DNA from: Takakia lepidozioides
Taxonomy: Eukaryota; Streptophyta; Takakiopsida; Takakiales; Takakiaceae
NCBI GenBank assembly: GCA_030704615.1
Contig: CM060734.1
Location: 30,456,042 to 30,520,041 of the forward strand
DNA: 64,000 nucleotides
Direction of reading: 5' to 3'
Both the position numbers and the translations under genes were made by a program. The stretch's first letter is position 1, and each line of letters opens with the position of its first letter. Positions 24,527 to 36,887 of this stretch are shown one piece after another. The notes below the pieces were generated by a model, which saw nothing but the letters and a program-made list of their open reading frames with translations, was not told the origin of the DNA and searched no databases.

Positions 24527-25744
24527 TAGGGAATTCCAAAAAGGCCTTGATGTGAAATGCATCGCAATTCACTTGATCACCCCCTAAAAGTGCGCAATTC
24601 AATTGAACTAGCCCTAATTTGCAATTCAATTGAATTGTCAACTCGCAATTCAATTGAATCGCTAGTTGGCAATTCAATTGAATTGCTGACTACAATTGAA
24701 TTGAATTGTAATCTATAATTTTTAACTTATTTTTGTATATAATATATAATATATATGTACATGTATATATTCAAATTATATTTATACACATATAAGAGTA
24801 ACCACCAGAGCGACACACACTGTGCACTTATCAGTTCACTGGCTACCAGCCAATGTGCCTCTTTTTTTTCTTTTTTCTTTTTTTTGGATACATGTTGCCC
24901 GTCTATTCTTGCTGGCCCTCTTTCTTGTGCCCTTGAGGAAATTTTGGAGTTGTGAAGCCACCTTCAGCCTCAGCGAGAAAGGGAGAGCCAGAGACGGAGA
25001 CAGATCAGCAGCTTCCTGTGATTCACTGGCAAAAGAAACATGGCTGGCTCCGAAAAAAACAGACAATTGATGAAAGGCTTCCCCTGCATCACCATGTAGT
25101 CCCCTAACACTAGTATCTGGCCCAGGACAAAGAAAACAAAAAATATGTTCATCTTGAGAATTATCAAAAATTTCGATACCCTTACAAAGGTATCATGTTG
25201 AAGTTGGGATGTGTGTTCTATATAAGTTTAATATATCAAACTCTTACACGTTGATACTCTTACATTGGTATCATGTTTGGTATATGTACATAGCCATATA
25301 TTGGCACCAACATCCACAAAGACAGACAATCCCGCTTTTACAAGCGCTTCGTGACTTCCTGTCTCTCTCTCTCTCTCCCTCTCTCGCTCTCCCTTAGGCT
25401 TATCTTGGGCTCAAGCCTTACCACGGGCAAAGGATTGACAGACAGACAGCAAGAATAGACGGGCAACATGTATTTTTAGCTTATACCTGTGTATGTATAT
25501 ATGTATAATTTAAAAATATACATATATATATTATATACAGAAATAAGTTAAAAATTATAGATTACAATTCAATTGAATTGTAGTCAGCAATTCAATTGAA
25601 TTGCGAGTTGACAATTCAATTGAATTGCAAATTAGGGTTAGTTCAATTGAATTGCCCTTGCAATTCAATTGAATTGCGCACTTTTAGGGGGTGATCAAGT
25701 TAATTGCGATGCATTGCACATCAAGGCCTTTTTGGAATTCCCTA
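24527..25744. mobile_element. Foldback-type DNA transposon with long terminal inverted repeats (non-autonomous)
   Basis: The element begins TAGGGAATTCC and ends GGAATTCCCTA, with inverted arms of roughly 270 bp. Inside each arm are several copies of the self-complementary word CAATTCAATTGAATTG, followed by an AT-rich TATA-repeat tract. A second inverted pair (ATGTTGCCCGTCTATTCTTG near 24890 and its complement near 25450) lies deeper inside. The six bases GGCGTG occur immediately outside both ends (24521-24526 and 25745-25750), giving a 6-bp target duplication. No transposase is encoded, so it must rely on an element elsewhere. A 6-bp duplication does not fit the common plant superfamilies neatly, and I leave the superfamily open. 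Confidence 0.85.
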
Positions 25745-27292
25745 GGCGTGAACTCGGGCTACCGCCCCCATTCACACATTCTTAAATGGCAGAAGGCTGT
25801 CGACAGCCCGCAATGTTGGACGCGTAACTAGTGTGTGTCGCAATTCCCACTTTGCTCTCATTATTGAATCCTCAAAGCCGCCCTGTTTTTGTATAGAGTA
25901 AGTCCCCCACCCCAGGGTGTTCCGCGGTGTGAGGGAGGAGACAGGACCCATGGCGTTAACCCCAAGTCAATTACACAAAGACCAACTGTAAGTGAGAACC
26001 CAACGTTCATCATGCACTAAAAACTATCACCTCCATCATCAAAGAAACTCCGGCTCTTGGTCAAGCAAGACGGTGTAAAACTCTAGCCAGGGGAACTGGC
26101 TCTTACTTATGTTGGCTTTGGCTAGAGTTTTTTGTCTCTTGTCAGGGCACTGCCACAACTTTAGCTAAATCGTGGTCCATGGTTAGGAACAATCGTTCAT
26201 CATCGTTGTCATAATTCCGGCCGGGTCAATATTTTATATTGTGTTGTGCCGCGTTCCACCGAAAGTGGAGAGATGGAGCCCTCCATCCGCAAGTAAGATT
26301 CCAAGCTCTATAAGTCTTGGTCTTGCTAAGGACCTTGTAGCAAAACTGCTGCAGTTCTAGCCTTGATCTGGAGTATAAAAACATCTTTTGATGTGCCATG
26401 AGGAAATGTGGTACCATTGAACAAGTCTGGAATGTCCTGGGCAAAAGAAAATCTACTGATTCTTGATGAAGCAAGGAAGAGAGTAACAGCAAACACATAC
26501 AAAAAGGCAAGAACAAAGGTTCCAGAATTGAGAAGGCAAAGTTCAAAATTTCTTTTGCTCTTCCCATGCAAATGTATTCATGCAATGGGAGTGGAAAGTA
26601 GAACTGATGTGTACACACAGGGTCATTTGCAGGGGGAAAGAGATGTTTCAAAGGATACAAGACCCAACTAACATCTTAGACCAGCCATGAAGCAAATTAC
26701 TCACTAAGAGGCAAGGATGGAAACCCTGAATAGGAGCAAAAACTCTTGTGGAATAATGACACCTAGCCAATCTTGGCACAACCTGGTTGAACCCCAGAAA
26801 GCCACCGCTGATGTGAAAAAACATATACTAAAACTGCAGCAGAATTTCTGTCCCAATAGATGGAGATCGGATTTGGGAGTTTCAAGCCTTCACAGGTGTA
26901 AAGCTCTAACCGAGACTTACAAAGCTTAAGAACAAGGGGGCAGTGTTACTGCGCCAAAGGTGATCGGAAGATGCATCAACGTACCACCTTCTGTGCATGT
27001 GACGTGGTAGCTTCTGATGTGTCAATCCACTTCAGAGGCTGCGAAAACAGAGGCCTCCCAGCAAAACAGATATACTGCCTACAAGATGCCACCGGTGTAT
27101 AGAAGGAATCCCACAAAGGATTTGGGGCAAAGCATGAGAGCCTTTCCCTTACCAAAGACAACTAGTATGCACAGTTGGTTCGCTTGGAAACCCAGTAGCT
27201 CACAATCAAAGGAAAAACTGCTTAAGCACTAGATGTGTCCTCTGTATTTTGTATGAGTCAAACCCCGAGTTACTTGTAGGGAAACCAACTAA
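25745..27292. other. Intergenic region with repeat relic
   Basis: No gene is supported. It contains the repeat at 26394-26575. The remainder is unremarkable. The small ORFs at 26226-26929 show no domain and overlap the repeat. Confidence 0.5.
26394..26575 (-). repeat. Dispersed repeat matching 39567-39776 in inverse orientation
   Basis: Shared blocks include GGTACCATTGAACAAGTCTG, then the AAGAAAATCTACTGATTCT and CAAGGAAGAGAGTAACAG regions. At the other site the repeat is joined directly to a truncated Rep gene (39777). Identity unknown. Confidence 0.65.
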
Positions 27293-30200
27293 CTACAAGT
27301 CCAACTCTTTCAGAGAGCCCACAGACAAGCGTTGCCAATATCTCCGGCCATTTTGATTCCTCCCCTCCACCTGCTCTCTTCTGCTCCTGAAGAACCCTTG
27401 GGCTGCAAAACCTAAGCCTAAAAACGAGGGAGGATCAAAGCCTTGCAGCCTGGCTACAATACCCCCTGGTGCTGCACTGATCATGCCATCCCAGTCCTCA
27501 TCCAAGTCCAAACTCTCTGTCATTCCTGCCTCCAAGGTCTTTTGTTCAGTCAAATCTGCCTCTGATAATGCTTCAGTGTCTGTGTCTCTTTCTGCACCAT
27601 AACACTATGGCAAGTGAAAAAGAAGCGGCATGTGGTAAATAGGCAAAGAAAAAATGTGATAACTTGATGAAAAATAGAAGCCATTGTAACTACAGGAACA
27701 ACTAGCTTCCATAGGAGCAAATGTTAAAAATTTGAACCCATTTCTCAGCCAAGTCAAGCTGCCTTTGCAAACTTACCAAGTAACAGAGCTTCGCTTTCCA
27801 CAGCTGCCAGCTCACTATTGTCCACTTTGTGTTGGCCCATGGGTGCAATGGTTAACATGCAAGGCCTCCTCTCCTCCATGGTGGCATCGTCCTCTAGCAA
27901 AACCCCTTGGCCTTCCCAGTCAACGTACTGCAGTAGTCTCTGTGCTCTCTTAACTGCATACGGTCTCACCTCTACCTCTCCCTGAAGGCTTTGCTTCAAC
28001 ACTAGCTGATCAAGCTCCTCCTTTAGTCCCTGCATCTTTTGCCCAACTCGCAAGGCTATGGCATCATAGAGAGCTGTCTTTGAAAACCCCACTTCCACGT
28101 GCTGTTTCACAAGATCATCTAGCTCAATGGGATCCCCAACAAGCACTGTAACCTGGATCACCATGCAACAGTTAAAAGACAAGAGCAGTACTGACACTCA
28201 TGTATATTTAAACCCGAATTTCTCTGCAAGATGCAAATTCAGCACAGATATTTGATAGACCCCAGCAAAACCCATATATCAACGACAGAGCCCAGTATAC
28301 TCTGAACCCACATGTGAGAGGTAACCAGAGATAAAATGAGGTATCCACATTTAAGGTAATGAAGAGCTGTCAAAGATGGAAACAAACGCAGCAAGATAAA
28401 ACATGAAAGGTAAGTCACACAAGTTTTAAAAAGAAATGAGGAAGGAAACCAGAAAGGAAGCAGTCTTGTAACTTAGAAAGTCTATCTGACTATATCATGT
28501 GTGATATTGACCAGCTGTTGTTACTCCCAACTGACTTCATCCCCACTGACTTCATCAGTTCCCGACAGATGGGGAGACGTACAAACACGACAAGTCCAGC
28601 ACAGATTCCAGTTTCAGACTGTATTACCAGAAGAGCATCATCCCAGACCTACAACTGGTACAACTAAAGTCAACAACCCAAACCATTGCATGAAAATAAG
28701 ACCCCTTTCATGGGAGCAGGAATCCATTTCCTAAATAGGCTCACCTTTTTGCATATGGAAGGAATCTTGCTGCCAATAGGCATCAATTCCTGCATGCCTG
28801 AATGCACAAAGGGAATCACCAATGGCGTTTTATCCACGTCCAAGACCAGCCTGCAAAAGGAAAACTGTCTGTCGTGACGAAAAAGTCTAGTAACCGGGGG
28901 GCAGGGGAAGTATCAGCCCATTATTTAGAAACACATCTCCTTGGCACAAAGCTCAATCTGAAGAGAATTTTCAATGTCCAACAAGGGGCTTGCTTGTAAC
29001 TACATGAGCAAAAGGACACGAACCTGCCAACACCCCGCTTCACAGGGCCAATCGTTCTGCCACCATCCCGCGATCGGCTACCCTCAGGAAAGATGTGCAC
29101 CCAGTCCCCCTTCTCCAGTTTTGACAATGCTATGTCTAAGCCCTGCATGTGACCTCCACACATGTCAATCCTCATTTGAGTCAAAATCCATCACTGAGTC
29201 ATCCACCCTGTAAGATTTTGGGGAATGACAAAAGTCACTAAGAAAATCAATAAGCAAGATTGTGTTGAGTGCACATTCCCTTTCAATTCAGTGCTCAATG
29301 TTGGCCATTGTGTACATAGAAAACAGTCCTCTTGCTGAGCTAGAGTCGAGTAGCCATTGCAGGCTCAATTGGACGCAATACCTACAAATGTTGCTCTTGT
29401 ATCCAACACCCTCACACAAACCACACGCAGGCATTGGGATTGTATGTCAGCACGGAGGCAGACAGACACAGACACAGCATTTACCTCTTGTTGAAGCCCA
29501 GCCCCGCGCTTTAGTGGCAACACCTTAACAGAGTTGAAAAAAGCTGAGAAGGCAGCGTTGGTGAAGCAACGATCAGTGGCACAAAGCGTCCAGCGAAGAC
29601 TGCCTGCTTGCAGCAACATCCTGGGGGGTAGAAGTGCCGCCATTACCAGCGGATCATCCATCGAAGCCACGTGATTACAAACCTGTCATTTTAAACCACA
29701 ACTTGAGCAACTACTCCATTGACAAAACATCCAAACACTGACCTGTCTTCTTTAAGGCAAAAGGTTCCTAACATGTAAGTATTCGTATAACAGCAGAATT
29801 ACACAAATAGAGATCCTCCCGGCTGGTAAAGCAGCACATGAAACTCTGATGAAGATGGTGGAAAATCCAATACTGACCGTAATCAGTGACTGGCCATTAG
29901 GTCGGTGTAAAATGGCCTCCTCAAGCTTATCAGCTCCATATACCTGTATTGCCACTTCTAATGACCAAGTCAGCTTTACTGGCTAACATCTTTCGGATGC
30001 ATGGTAAGCACATTAAAAAAACCCTACACCAAAGGGAAGCAAGACAGGTACCCCTCAAGAAAACTTCCTCACATATCTGAGAATATCCAAGAGACCCTCA
30101 TCTCCAAAGTCAGAAATCTGTTGAAAACAATAATCAGGGACAATATTTTCCTCATCATGAAACATACACTCAAGACTTCATAGCACTACATAGACACCAC

Positions 30201-31313
30201 CAAAAGTCAGGGGCATTATAACCTTGCTGACACCTAGCACAAAGTCATCCTTAAGCAAATAAATGAGTCCCAGAGCAAGTCGCTGGGTGGTCAGCAACAG
30301 TCTCCAAGTCTTCAAGTCCCCAATGTGCTTATTGATAATTCACGACAGTATATCATTTCAACTGCCCCTTACAAGCTTTTACATGACTGAAACAAAGAAA
30401 ATACTGGTGTGAAGAACAACCATAGACAAAACCTAACTTCACCCCCTATTTTATTTCATACATCCAACATCAAAAGATGAACGCACAAAACAAATGCTTT
30501 TGCTATCTCAGATCAGGAGAAGATACAAGAAAGACAACCATACCTCAGTGATGTTGAGTCCATGCATAAAGGCATGGCAAGCATTTGCCACAGTAGGTAG
30601 CACCACTGCCTGCAGCAATCGGGAAACTACAGAATCTTCGCTGGCTTGTGCAATTGCCTTATCTGTGGACGATGTAAAAAAAGAAGGCATCAGTCATGAA
30701 AGAAGGTACAAATGCCTTAGGTCTCAATCAGTGCAGCACCACAGCGTAGTTACACACCTTCATAATATATTAATTTTTCGCTCCGCGCCTTGTGCCTGAG
30801 AGAAGATGCATCCTCTGACCCTGAGCCATAAGAGGATCCCACTGGTGGTGGCAACATAAGGGCTTCGGCCTGAGCAGGCTCCTCTGTACAGGCCAAAGTT
30901 TTTCCAGCAGCAGACAATCCAAGTAATGACCAGAACTTGGGAGCGATTGAAGTTGGCACAACAGAACTTGGCTTCAGCGAGGAGATCCAAACTACTCGCT
31001 TCTGCCACTCTTGCTTTGCCATACTGCGGGCAACCCTAGCTAGCACAATGTTGCCTTGGAAAACGCGGGCAACGACAAGGCCTGTCGCCGTTGCCCGCCA
31101 GACTCGACTTCCACCAACTCCAACAGCTCCGGGCCTCTGTGATTTTTGTCTCAATAATCTGTGGGAGGCAATGGCAACCCGGAACCGATCCTTAATACGG
31201 TCCTGTATGGTCCGCATGTTGGCACCCCACTGAGAGGTTGCCTCTCCCTCCCATCTTGGGAAGAGTTGCTGTCGCTGCTTCTTGGACTCCATGTCACTGG
31301 AAGTTGCATTCAT
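27293..31313 (-). CDS. Tafazzin-like phospholipid/glycerol acyltransferase (8 exons, 612 aa)
   Basis: Exons: 31313-30758, 30662-30544, 29943-29878, 29682-29485, 29142-29024, 28850-28745, 28152-27777 and 27591-27293; phases close exactly. The middle exons encode a PlsC/tafazzin acyltransferase domain. The catalytic H-x4-D motif is NHVASMDD (His251/Asp256). Further landmarks are LRWTLCATDRCFTN, KVLPLKRGAG, the substrate-binding motif WVHIFPEGSRSRDGG (Glu333 region) and VIPFVHSGMQELMP. Tafazzins transfer acyl groups between phospholipids and lysophospholipids (cardiolipin remodelling in mitochondria; plant relatives also act on phosphatidylethanolamine). The N-terminal extension is long (about 245 residues) and basic, suggesting organelle import. 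The C-terminal extension is acidic, then Arg-rich. The gene shows no breaks. The precise substrate is not evident. Confidence 0.88.
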
Positions 31314-32429
31314 GCACAGGTACTCTTGGGTCTAAGCGGCTATCTGGCTGTCCTGGCACTTTTACCAATTTGTTTATCCCCTCCTCTCAGGTTCTTGATC
31401 TGTATCCACTCTCGCTGCTCAACCCCCAAAATCATTCATCTTTAACTGTTTCCTTTACATTCAGAAGAGAAAACACCTAATAAAACTCCATAGCCACAAG
31501 CTCAACCACTGCACATGAGCACTTGCATACCCTAATTGTTCCACATCCCAATTTCCGTCCCGCTTGCAACCTTTCCGCTGTGATGGAGCTCCAGCACAAA
31601 AACTGCTATACTTATATCGTGCTCTTCCACAGCGCGTTCAGATCAGATATTCAAATAATCGTCTCACTTTCCCGCTCTCTTCGCAGCATTTCCCGACTCG
31701 CACTCAGAAAAGCGAGATGCTGCACACCTTAAAAAACAGGACAAGAAAAAATCTCCCGTATACCACTCCGATCGACCTTCTAACCTTTGCAGATCCGACT
31801 CAAGAAGCAAACATACTGCAGCGAGAAAGATCCCCTTCTTCCATCTGTGCGCACTCTCATGGCTGCAAGGAAAGCTCAGGGAGCCATTAGGGCTGACGTG
31901 TCAGCTCCGTTGAGCAAGTCCCCGCTGCGGGAAGCTTCTTCTTCGTCCTTCGTTTGCCGCCACATTCAGCTCACGTTCATCCAATAGTGACTCCGGATGA
32001 ATGACGGAACGCCCTGGCTATGTTCATCCATTAGCCTGCTCGCCCATCCATCTGCCACGATGAATGACAAAGGGATTGCATCGTGTTCATCCATCTCCCC
32101 CACGCACATCGTCTCCTTCCTGGCAGCAGATGGCAAGCTGCTGTGGAGCGTCCCTGATGGCAATGCTGGCCCCAGGACTTTGGCAGCGATAGCTATGCCT
32201 CCCGGGGTGCCCAAGAATGGCACAGCCTGTAAAGTATTTTCGAGCTATCTCTGGTGTCGGCCTATTCTAGAGTTAGGAAGAAGTTTTCCCTGATGAGGAG
32301 GCCTTTCTTTCAACTATCGAGGAGCCTTGAGATATGTATTTGTGAGTTCAAGTGTTATTGGTGGTAGTAATGGTTTTGACTTTTGACCCTTGCAGAATGG
32401 CAGGGTTGAACTGGTCAGACTGGTGGCAA
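31314..32429. other. Intergenic region upstream of the acyltransferase gene
   Basis: Contains the presumed promoter and 5' leader of the minus-strand acyltransferase. A loosely repeated TTCATCCAT(C/T) word occurs at 31975-32095. No coding region is supported. Confidence 0.45.
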
Positions 32430-32892
32430 GGGTGAACTCAGGGGTGATTTTGGGACACATTGTGTGTAAGAGGGGACTTCTTGTGGATCCCAGAAAACAG
32501 AGGCCATTAAAGCCTCTCCACCACCAGTAAATATTAAGAGTATAAGGAGATTCCTTGGACAAACAAGTTATTACAAAAGATTTGTCAGACGGTATGCACA
32601 GATAGCAGCACCATTGAGCAAGCTTCTGAAGAAAGATGCAGTGTTTGCATGGACAGCTGAATGTCACCCGGCTTTTGAGGAACTTACATTGTCAGTAACA
32701 ACTACACCTGTGCTAATTGACCCTCACTGGCATGTAGTATTTCATGTTCACTGTGATGCCTCAGGAGAAGCGTTGGGAGCAGTGTTAGCCCAAAATGTTA
32801 CAGGAAACATAGATTCACCTGTGTACTATGCTAGCAGGTTGATGAACAATGCTGAAAGGAACTATAGCACAACTGAAAGAGAAGAAACATAA
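32430..32892 (+). pseudogene. Degenerate Ty3/gypsy reverse transcriptase / RNase H relic
   Basis: Translation gives gypsy landmarks in order: RRFLGQTSYYKRFVRRYAQI, APLSKLLKKDAVFAWTAECH, the RNase H start DASGEALGAVLAQ and VYYASRLMNNAERNYSTTER. The frame breaks just after the RNase H motif, and no LTRs, gag or integrase flank it. It is only distantly similar to the RT of the 41-53 kb element, so it is a separate, old lineage. Confidence 0.8.
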
Positions 32893-33810
32893 GAAGTGTG
32901 TAAGTGTATTAAGCAAACCGAAGATGGTGATGATCACCGTGCAAAGATGAGCTCCTAATGGCGGGAGTGATTGCGTCAATGATGTTACTGCAGAGGGGTC
33001 AACATATAAGTGCTGGCTGGACAACAGACTGGACAAATCAACTTACCTCCTCCAGCACCCATAGAAGTAAAGAACCTCTTAAGTGCTGGCTGGAAAAACA
33101 GAATGAACAAATCAACTTTCCTCCTCCAGGTGCAGTCTACAAACTTTAAACTGAGGCTGGCCAAGCACCAGAGCCAGGATGGCCAACATCAATAGTAGAG
33201 AAGAGCCAAAACACTTGCCCAAACAAAGCTTTCACCACACGCAATCTGAAAAATCTCACATGTCATATCGACCCAAACACAAGTTTATTTATGATCATTG
33301 ATACCAGTCGTTTCTTGATGCCAATCACAATGCACTTCACTACTTTGGGTTCACACAAACCGCTGCTCATACCATATTACTCCAACTTTTTTTGGAGGGT
33401 TCCACATCAAAAAGTGTGACATGAGTAAGAATGTTACATCAAAATGAGGACCCTCCCTCCAGATACTGTAGTACTCATTTGTTTCCCATTTTCAGCTGCA
33501 ATCTTTTGCTGGAGTCATTGTTAGAAGCTGCCTAACTGATTAGAAGTCTCACCAGCTATGATGAAAGGTAATAACTTGAAAAGGTTCTCCACCTCCTCCA
33601 CATGCAGCGGAGAAAAACCTGACAGCTGACTCCAGAGAAGTTTCCACAAATAAGTACAACTTCCATGCTCAGTTGCAGGCCCACTGTAATCAATTTCGAG
33701 CCACTGATTAATCACAGGTTAACCAACAGCAGCAAACCTCCTCAGCCTGACACCGGGAAAAATGAGTCCAAGAAAAAGTTGAATTCAGTAAAATCCATCC
33801 AACAACTTTC

Positions 33811-36148
33811 CTAGTGTGACCACATGACTTTGGAGTATGGTAGCTCCCACGATGGTGCACCAAAACTTGCGATTGGGCTCCCAAACTGAGCCCCTGGTTG
33901 CCCCTCACCCCCAGCTCCATCTATGACCTCATCCACAATATCCATAGCTTCCCCATCCTGTGCCATTTCTTCTGCGTCGTCCTGTACACCTGGCGCTGTT
34001 GCCATTGCACTAGGTTTCATTGCTGGCACACCATTGAAAGGTGGAATTGGGAAGGTTGGTGGGGCCCATGGTACAAGAGCCCATTGCTTAATCGACTGTG
34101 GATCACTCTCCTCTTCCATTGCCATATCATCCCTAGAAGAGAGCAGACAAGGCAAGGAGGAGCAAGATGAAACTCTGTGTAGCCGCCTTGGACCCAAAAA
34201 CAATGTCGGTCCACCTGAAAGATCAAGTGCTGCATGCAAACAACCACCCACCATTACAAGCAATTTCACAACGTGCCCTTCCAAAGCTCCATCCCTTTCT
34301 TTGACCCACTCTCTTCTCTGACGAGGCTTTCAAACTAAAACTGTAAAAGTGGAGGGTCATCAAACCATGAAAGAGATGGAGAAGCTCTGCCAAATGTAAC
34401 TGTTTGTCCAAAAACACGCTCCTATAACATTAATGGAAGAGGCTGAGACACAATATTTGTCGTCCCATTATACAATTTGCCCATTGCAAGACATAAGGGT
34501 GAACCTTTGAACTACAGAATATTTTGGCATAAAAAAATTCTGCAGACGCTCATGGCACCAACTGTAAAACAAGAAAAAAGTATTTCTTCCACTGGGGGGG
34601 GGAACTGAGCAGCAGCAGCAAAAACTTGCTCTTGCCACTCGGGGGGGGGGGGGGACATAGAGCAGCTAGTAATCTGAGATGGGTGCGAAAGGTGGCCTAA
34701 CATCATCTGGACTAGCCCGGTTAGAGCTCAGTGCAAAATACAACCAAATTCTCTTCTGCAATGATCCTACCGAATCAATATGAACTCTAGAAAAGATCCT
34801 CACTCAAAAGACTTCCCTCTCCCTCATTATTTTCCCCCACTATTGAGCTGTGACTCTGCCTCTGTCCGTGTAGCCATCACATCATACGTTACAGTCCACA
34901 CAGACGAAGGTGGACACGGCCAAAGGACATGGGTAAGGCCCTAGCCAAGCCAGAGTCCTCTCCCCAAGGCTGGTAAGCTACCATTGGCTACCAACTAGAA
35001 AGTGAAATGGGCTACCTTCAAAAAGGCCAGTCCCAGACAGTGATTCGGGAGAAGAATTAGAGAAAGCAGAAGAAGAGTGGCCTGCATCGTTACTAAAGAT
35101 GCCATTGTTGTCAGTACCCTTGCATGCAGCCAGGAACCCAGCTGTGTTCACTCTGATTGGTAGTTCTGGTGATCCTGGTGGTGGCCCACCCGGAAATATG
35201 GGGGGATTTATGGGCCTGTATACCACAAGTGCTTTGTCATCTGTTCCCTCGACAACAGGTGGTGGCAGTATCAGAGTTGGGTCTGTAGCTGATGGAGCGG
35301 GCGGTGGTGTTTCTTTCGGAGCTCCAAAAACTGGTGGGTTCCAGATGTCTGTTGGGACCCGACCACCCTGAAGACAAGGAAAAAGTACCGGTGTTAGGTA
35401 GATTGACAAGCTGTTTCAATGCTACACACTGGGAGGTTACATCATACAGTGATAGAAATTAGTGCTGTAGCTCACAGGTGCCCCATTCAAGAAAGGATGA
35501 ATAAAGTAACTCCCTATCTACCGCAGGGTTCCAGCCTGTAGCATTCACTGGAAGGGAAGTGCCTGAAATCCAGGCCAAAAGCGTCAAACAGCACCCACAT
35601 AGTCTACAGCTGTGGTATGTGACACTGGAATAGCCAAAACATACTCCTCGGCAAATGAACCCCTCGGCAGGCACCAAGAGAACCCAGCCAGTCCATCCTG
35701 ATACACTGCAACCCAGAACTTCCACTCAACACAGAAAATATGCAATATTGCCAAGGAGATAAAGACGATAACACTCCCTCGCGAGGTAAGCTAATAGGCA
35801 CCAAGTGTGCAGAACATTGCTTTCAACGTCAATTTTTAAGCAGGGGAAGTCACGACCACAGGAAATTGGCCAACATGTGTCCTCATAGGGTTTGCTACAG
35901 GAGCTCACAGACAGAATATAAGTTCTCTTGCCCAAGAGATCAAGTGGTTCAGCAAGAGTCCTGACTAGCCCATAACTGTAGTACTGCTGCAGCTAGCTAA
36001 AGAAAGTTCACATGCTTTTCAGCGTAGCTTTCAAACGACATACCGCGAGTCGAACCCGCTTGGAAGGCGACAAGCTCACATCGCTGAGCAGATCCAGCAC
36101 GAGTTCATCAGATTCTTTGCGCTTGGCATGCAACGCCCGCGCGTTCAT
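33811..36148 (-). CDS. Acidic, proline-rich protein of unknown function, probably nuclear (3 exons, 270 aa)
   Basis: Exon 1 is 36148-36044, exon 2 is 35367-34982 and exon 3 is 34132-33811. Introns are GT-AG and the phases (0, then 2) close to a 270-residue frame. Exon 1 encodes ELVLDLLSDVSLSPSKRVRL, with a basic KRVR cluster that resembles a nuclear localisation signal. The middle is Pro/Gly-rich (WNPPVFGAPKETPPPAPSA) and contains ALVVYRPINPPIFPG. The C-terminal exon has a related patch, ALVPWAPPTFPIPPFNG, and then a very acidic stretch (DDAEEMAQDGEAMDIVDEV). I do not recognise the family. The consistent phases and biased composition argue that it is real. Nuclear location is inferred only. 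Confidence 0.6.
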
Positions 36149-36887
36149 ATCGCCCGCTTCCCCCTTCCCTTCTCACTGCAAACCCTCCCTCTTGGACGCC
36201 TCACGGCCTGCCATCACAGCGCACGATTGCGCAGGTATCACAACGCCAAAACTTGGCAAAATCCCGCCACACATTTCCCAAAGCGCTTCCGATTCACAGG
36301 ACCTCGCTTCCGGGAACGTGCAAAGAGGCAGCAGGACAGCAGAGCGCAGGCAGCAGCGTTGCTGCAAGCTCCGCTGCGATGCCGTCGTCTCGCTCCCCCT
36401 CCGCTCACCTCCCACAGATTCTGGAATCTACAACGTTCATCGGACGGATGAGACTCGCTACTTCCATCCAAATATCGTACTATACGAGAATGTGAAACGT
36501 GTCGCATTCATGCTCGTTGGAAGGTGGAGAGTGGTCCTACGTGGCAGTACTACGGTTCTCATTCGTCATCATTCCCACAGCCCGATGACCGTACCCATAC
36601 GTGTCATGTGACGTGGCCACGTTTGCCACGTCACGATCCAGATCTGCTACCCTGGATGGTACCTAGAAATCCAAACTCCTGATTAGAGTCCTTGCTACAA
36701 AGGGATATGCAAAATAATTGGACTAAAAACGTGGTTGAACAAGTTGGGGTGCGGCAGGCAATACTCTTGTGTGGGCATCCCGTGGTCCTCTGATATGCTG
36801 CTGATCCAAACCTCATGTCCCCTACACCATCGTAGCCTCTGTGTCCTGGCCCTGAACTCTCTCAACAGTCTTCGAGGTCTTTATTTG
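36149..36887. other. Upstream region of the 270-aa protein gene
   Basis: GC-rich near 36150-36420, consistent with a promoter region. A 199-codon plus-strand frame crosses it but has no domain or splice support and is not called. Confidence 0.45.

Noticed and set aside
36012-36611. 199-codon plus-strand ORF
   Set aside because: It is antisense to exon 1 of the minus-strand 270-aa gene and lies in its GC-rich promoter; no domain.
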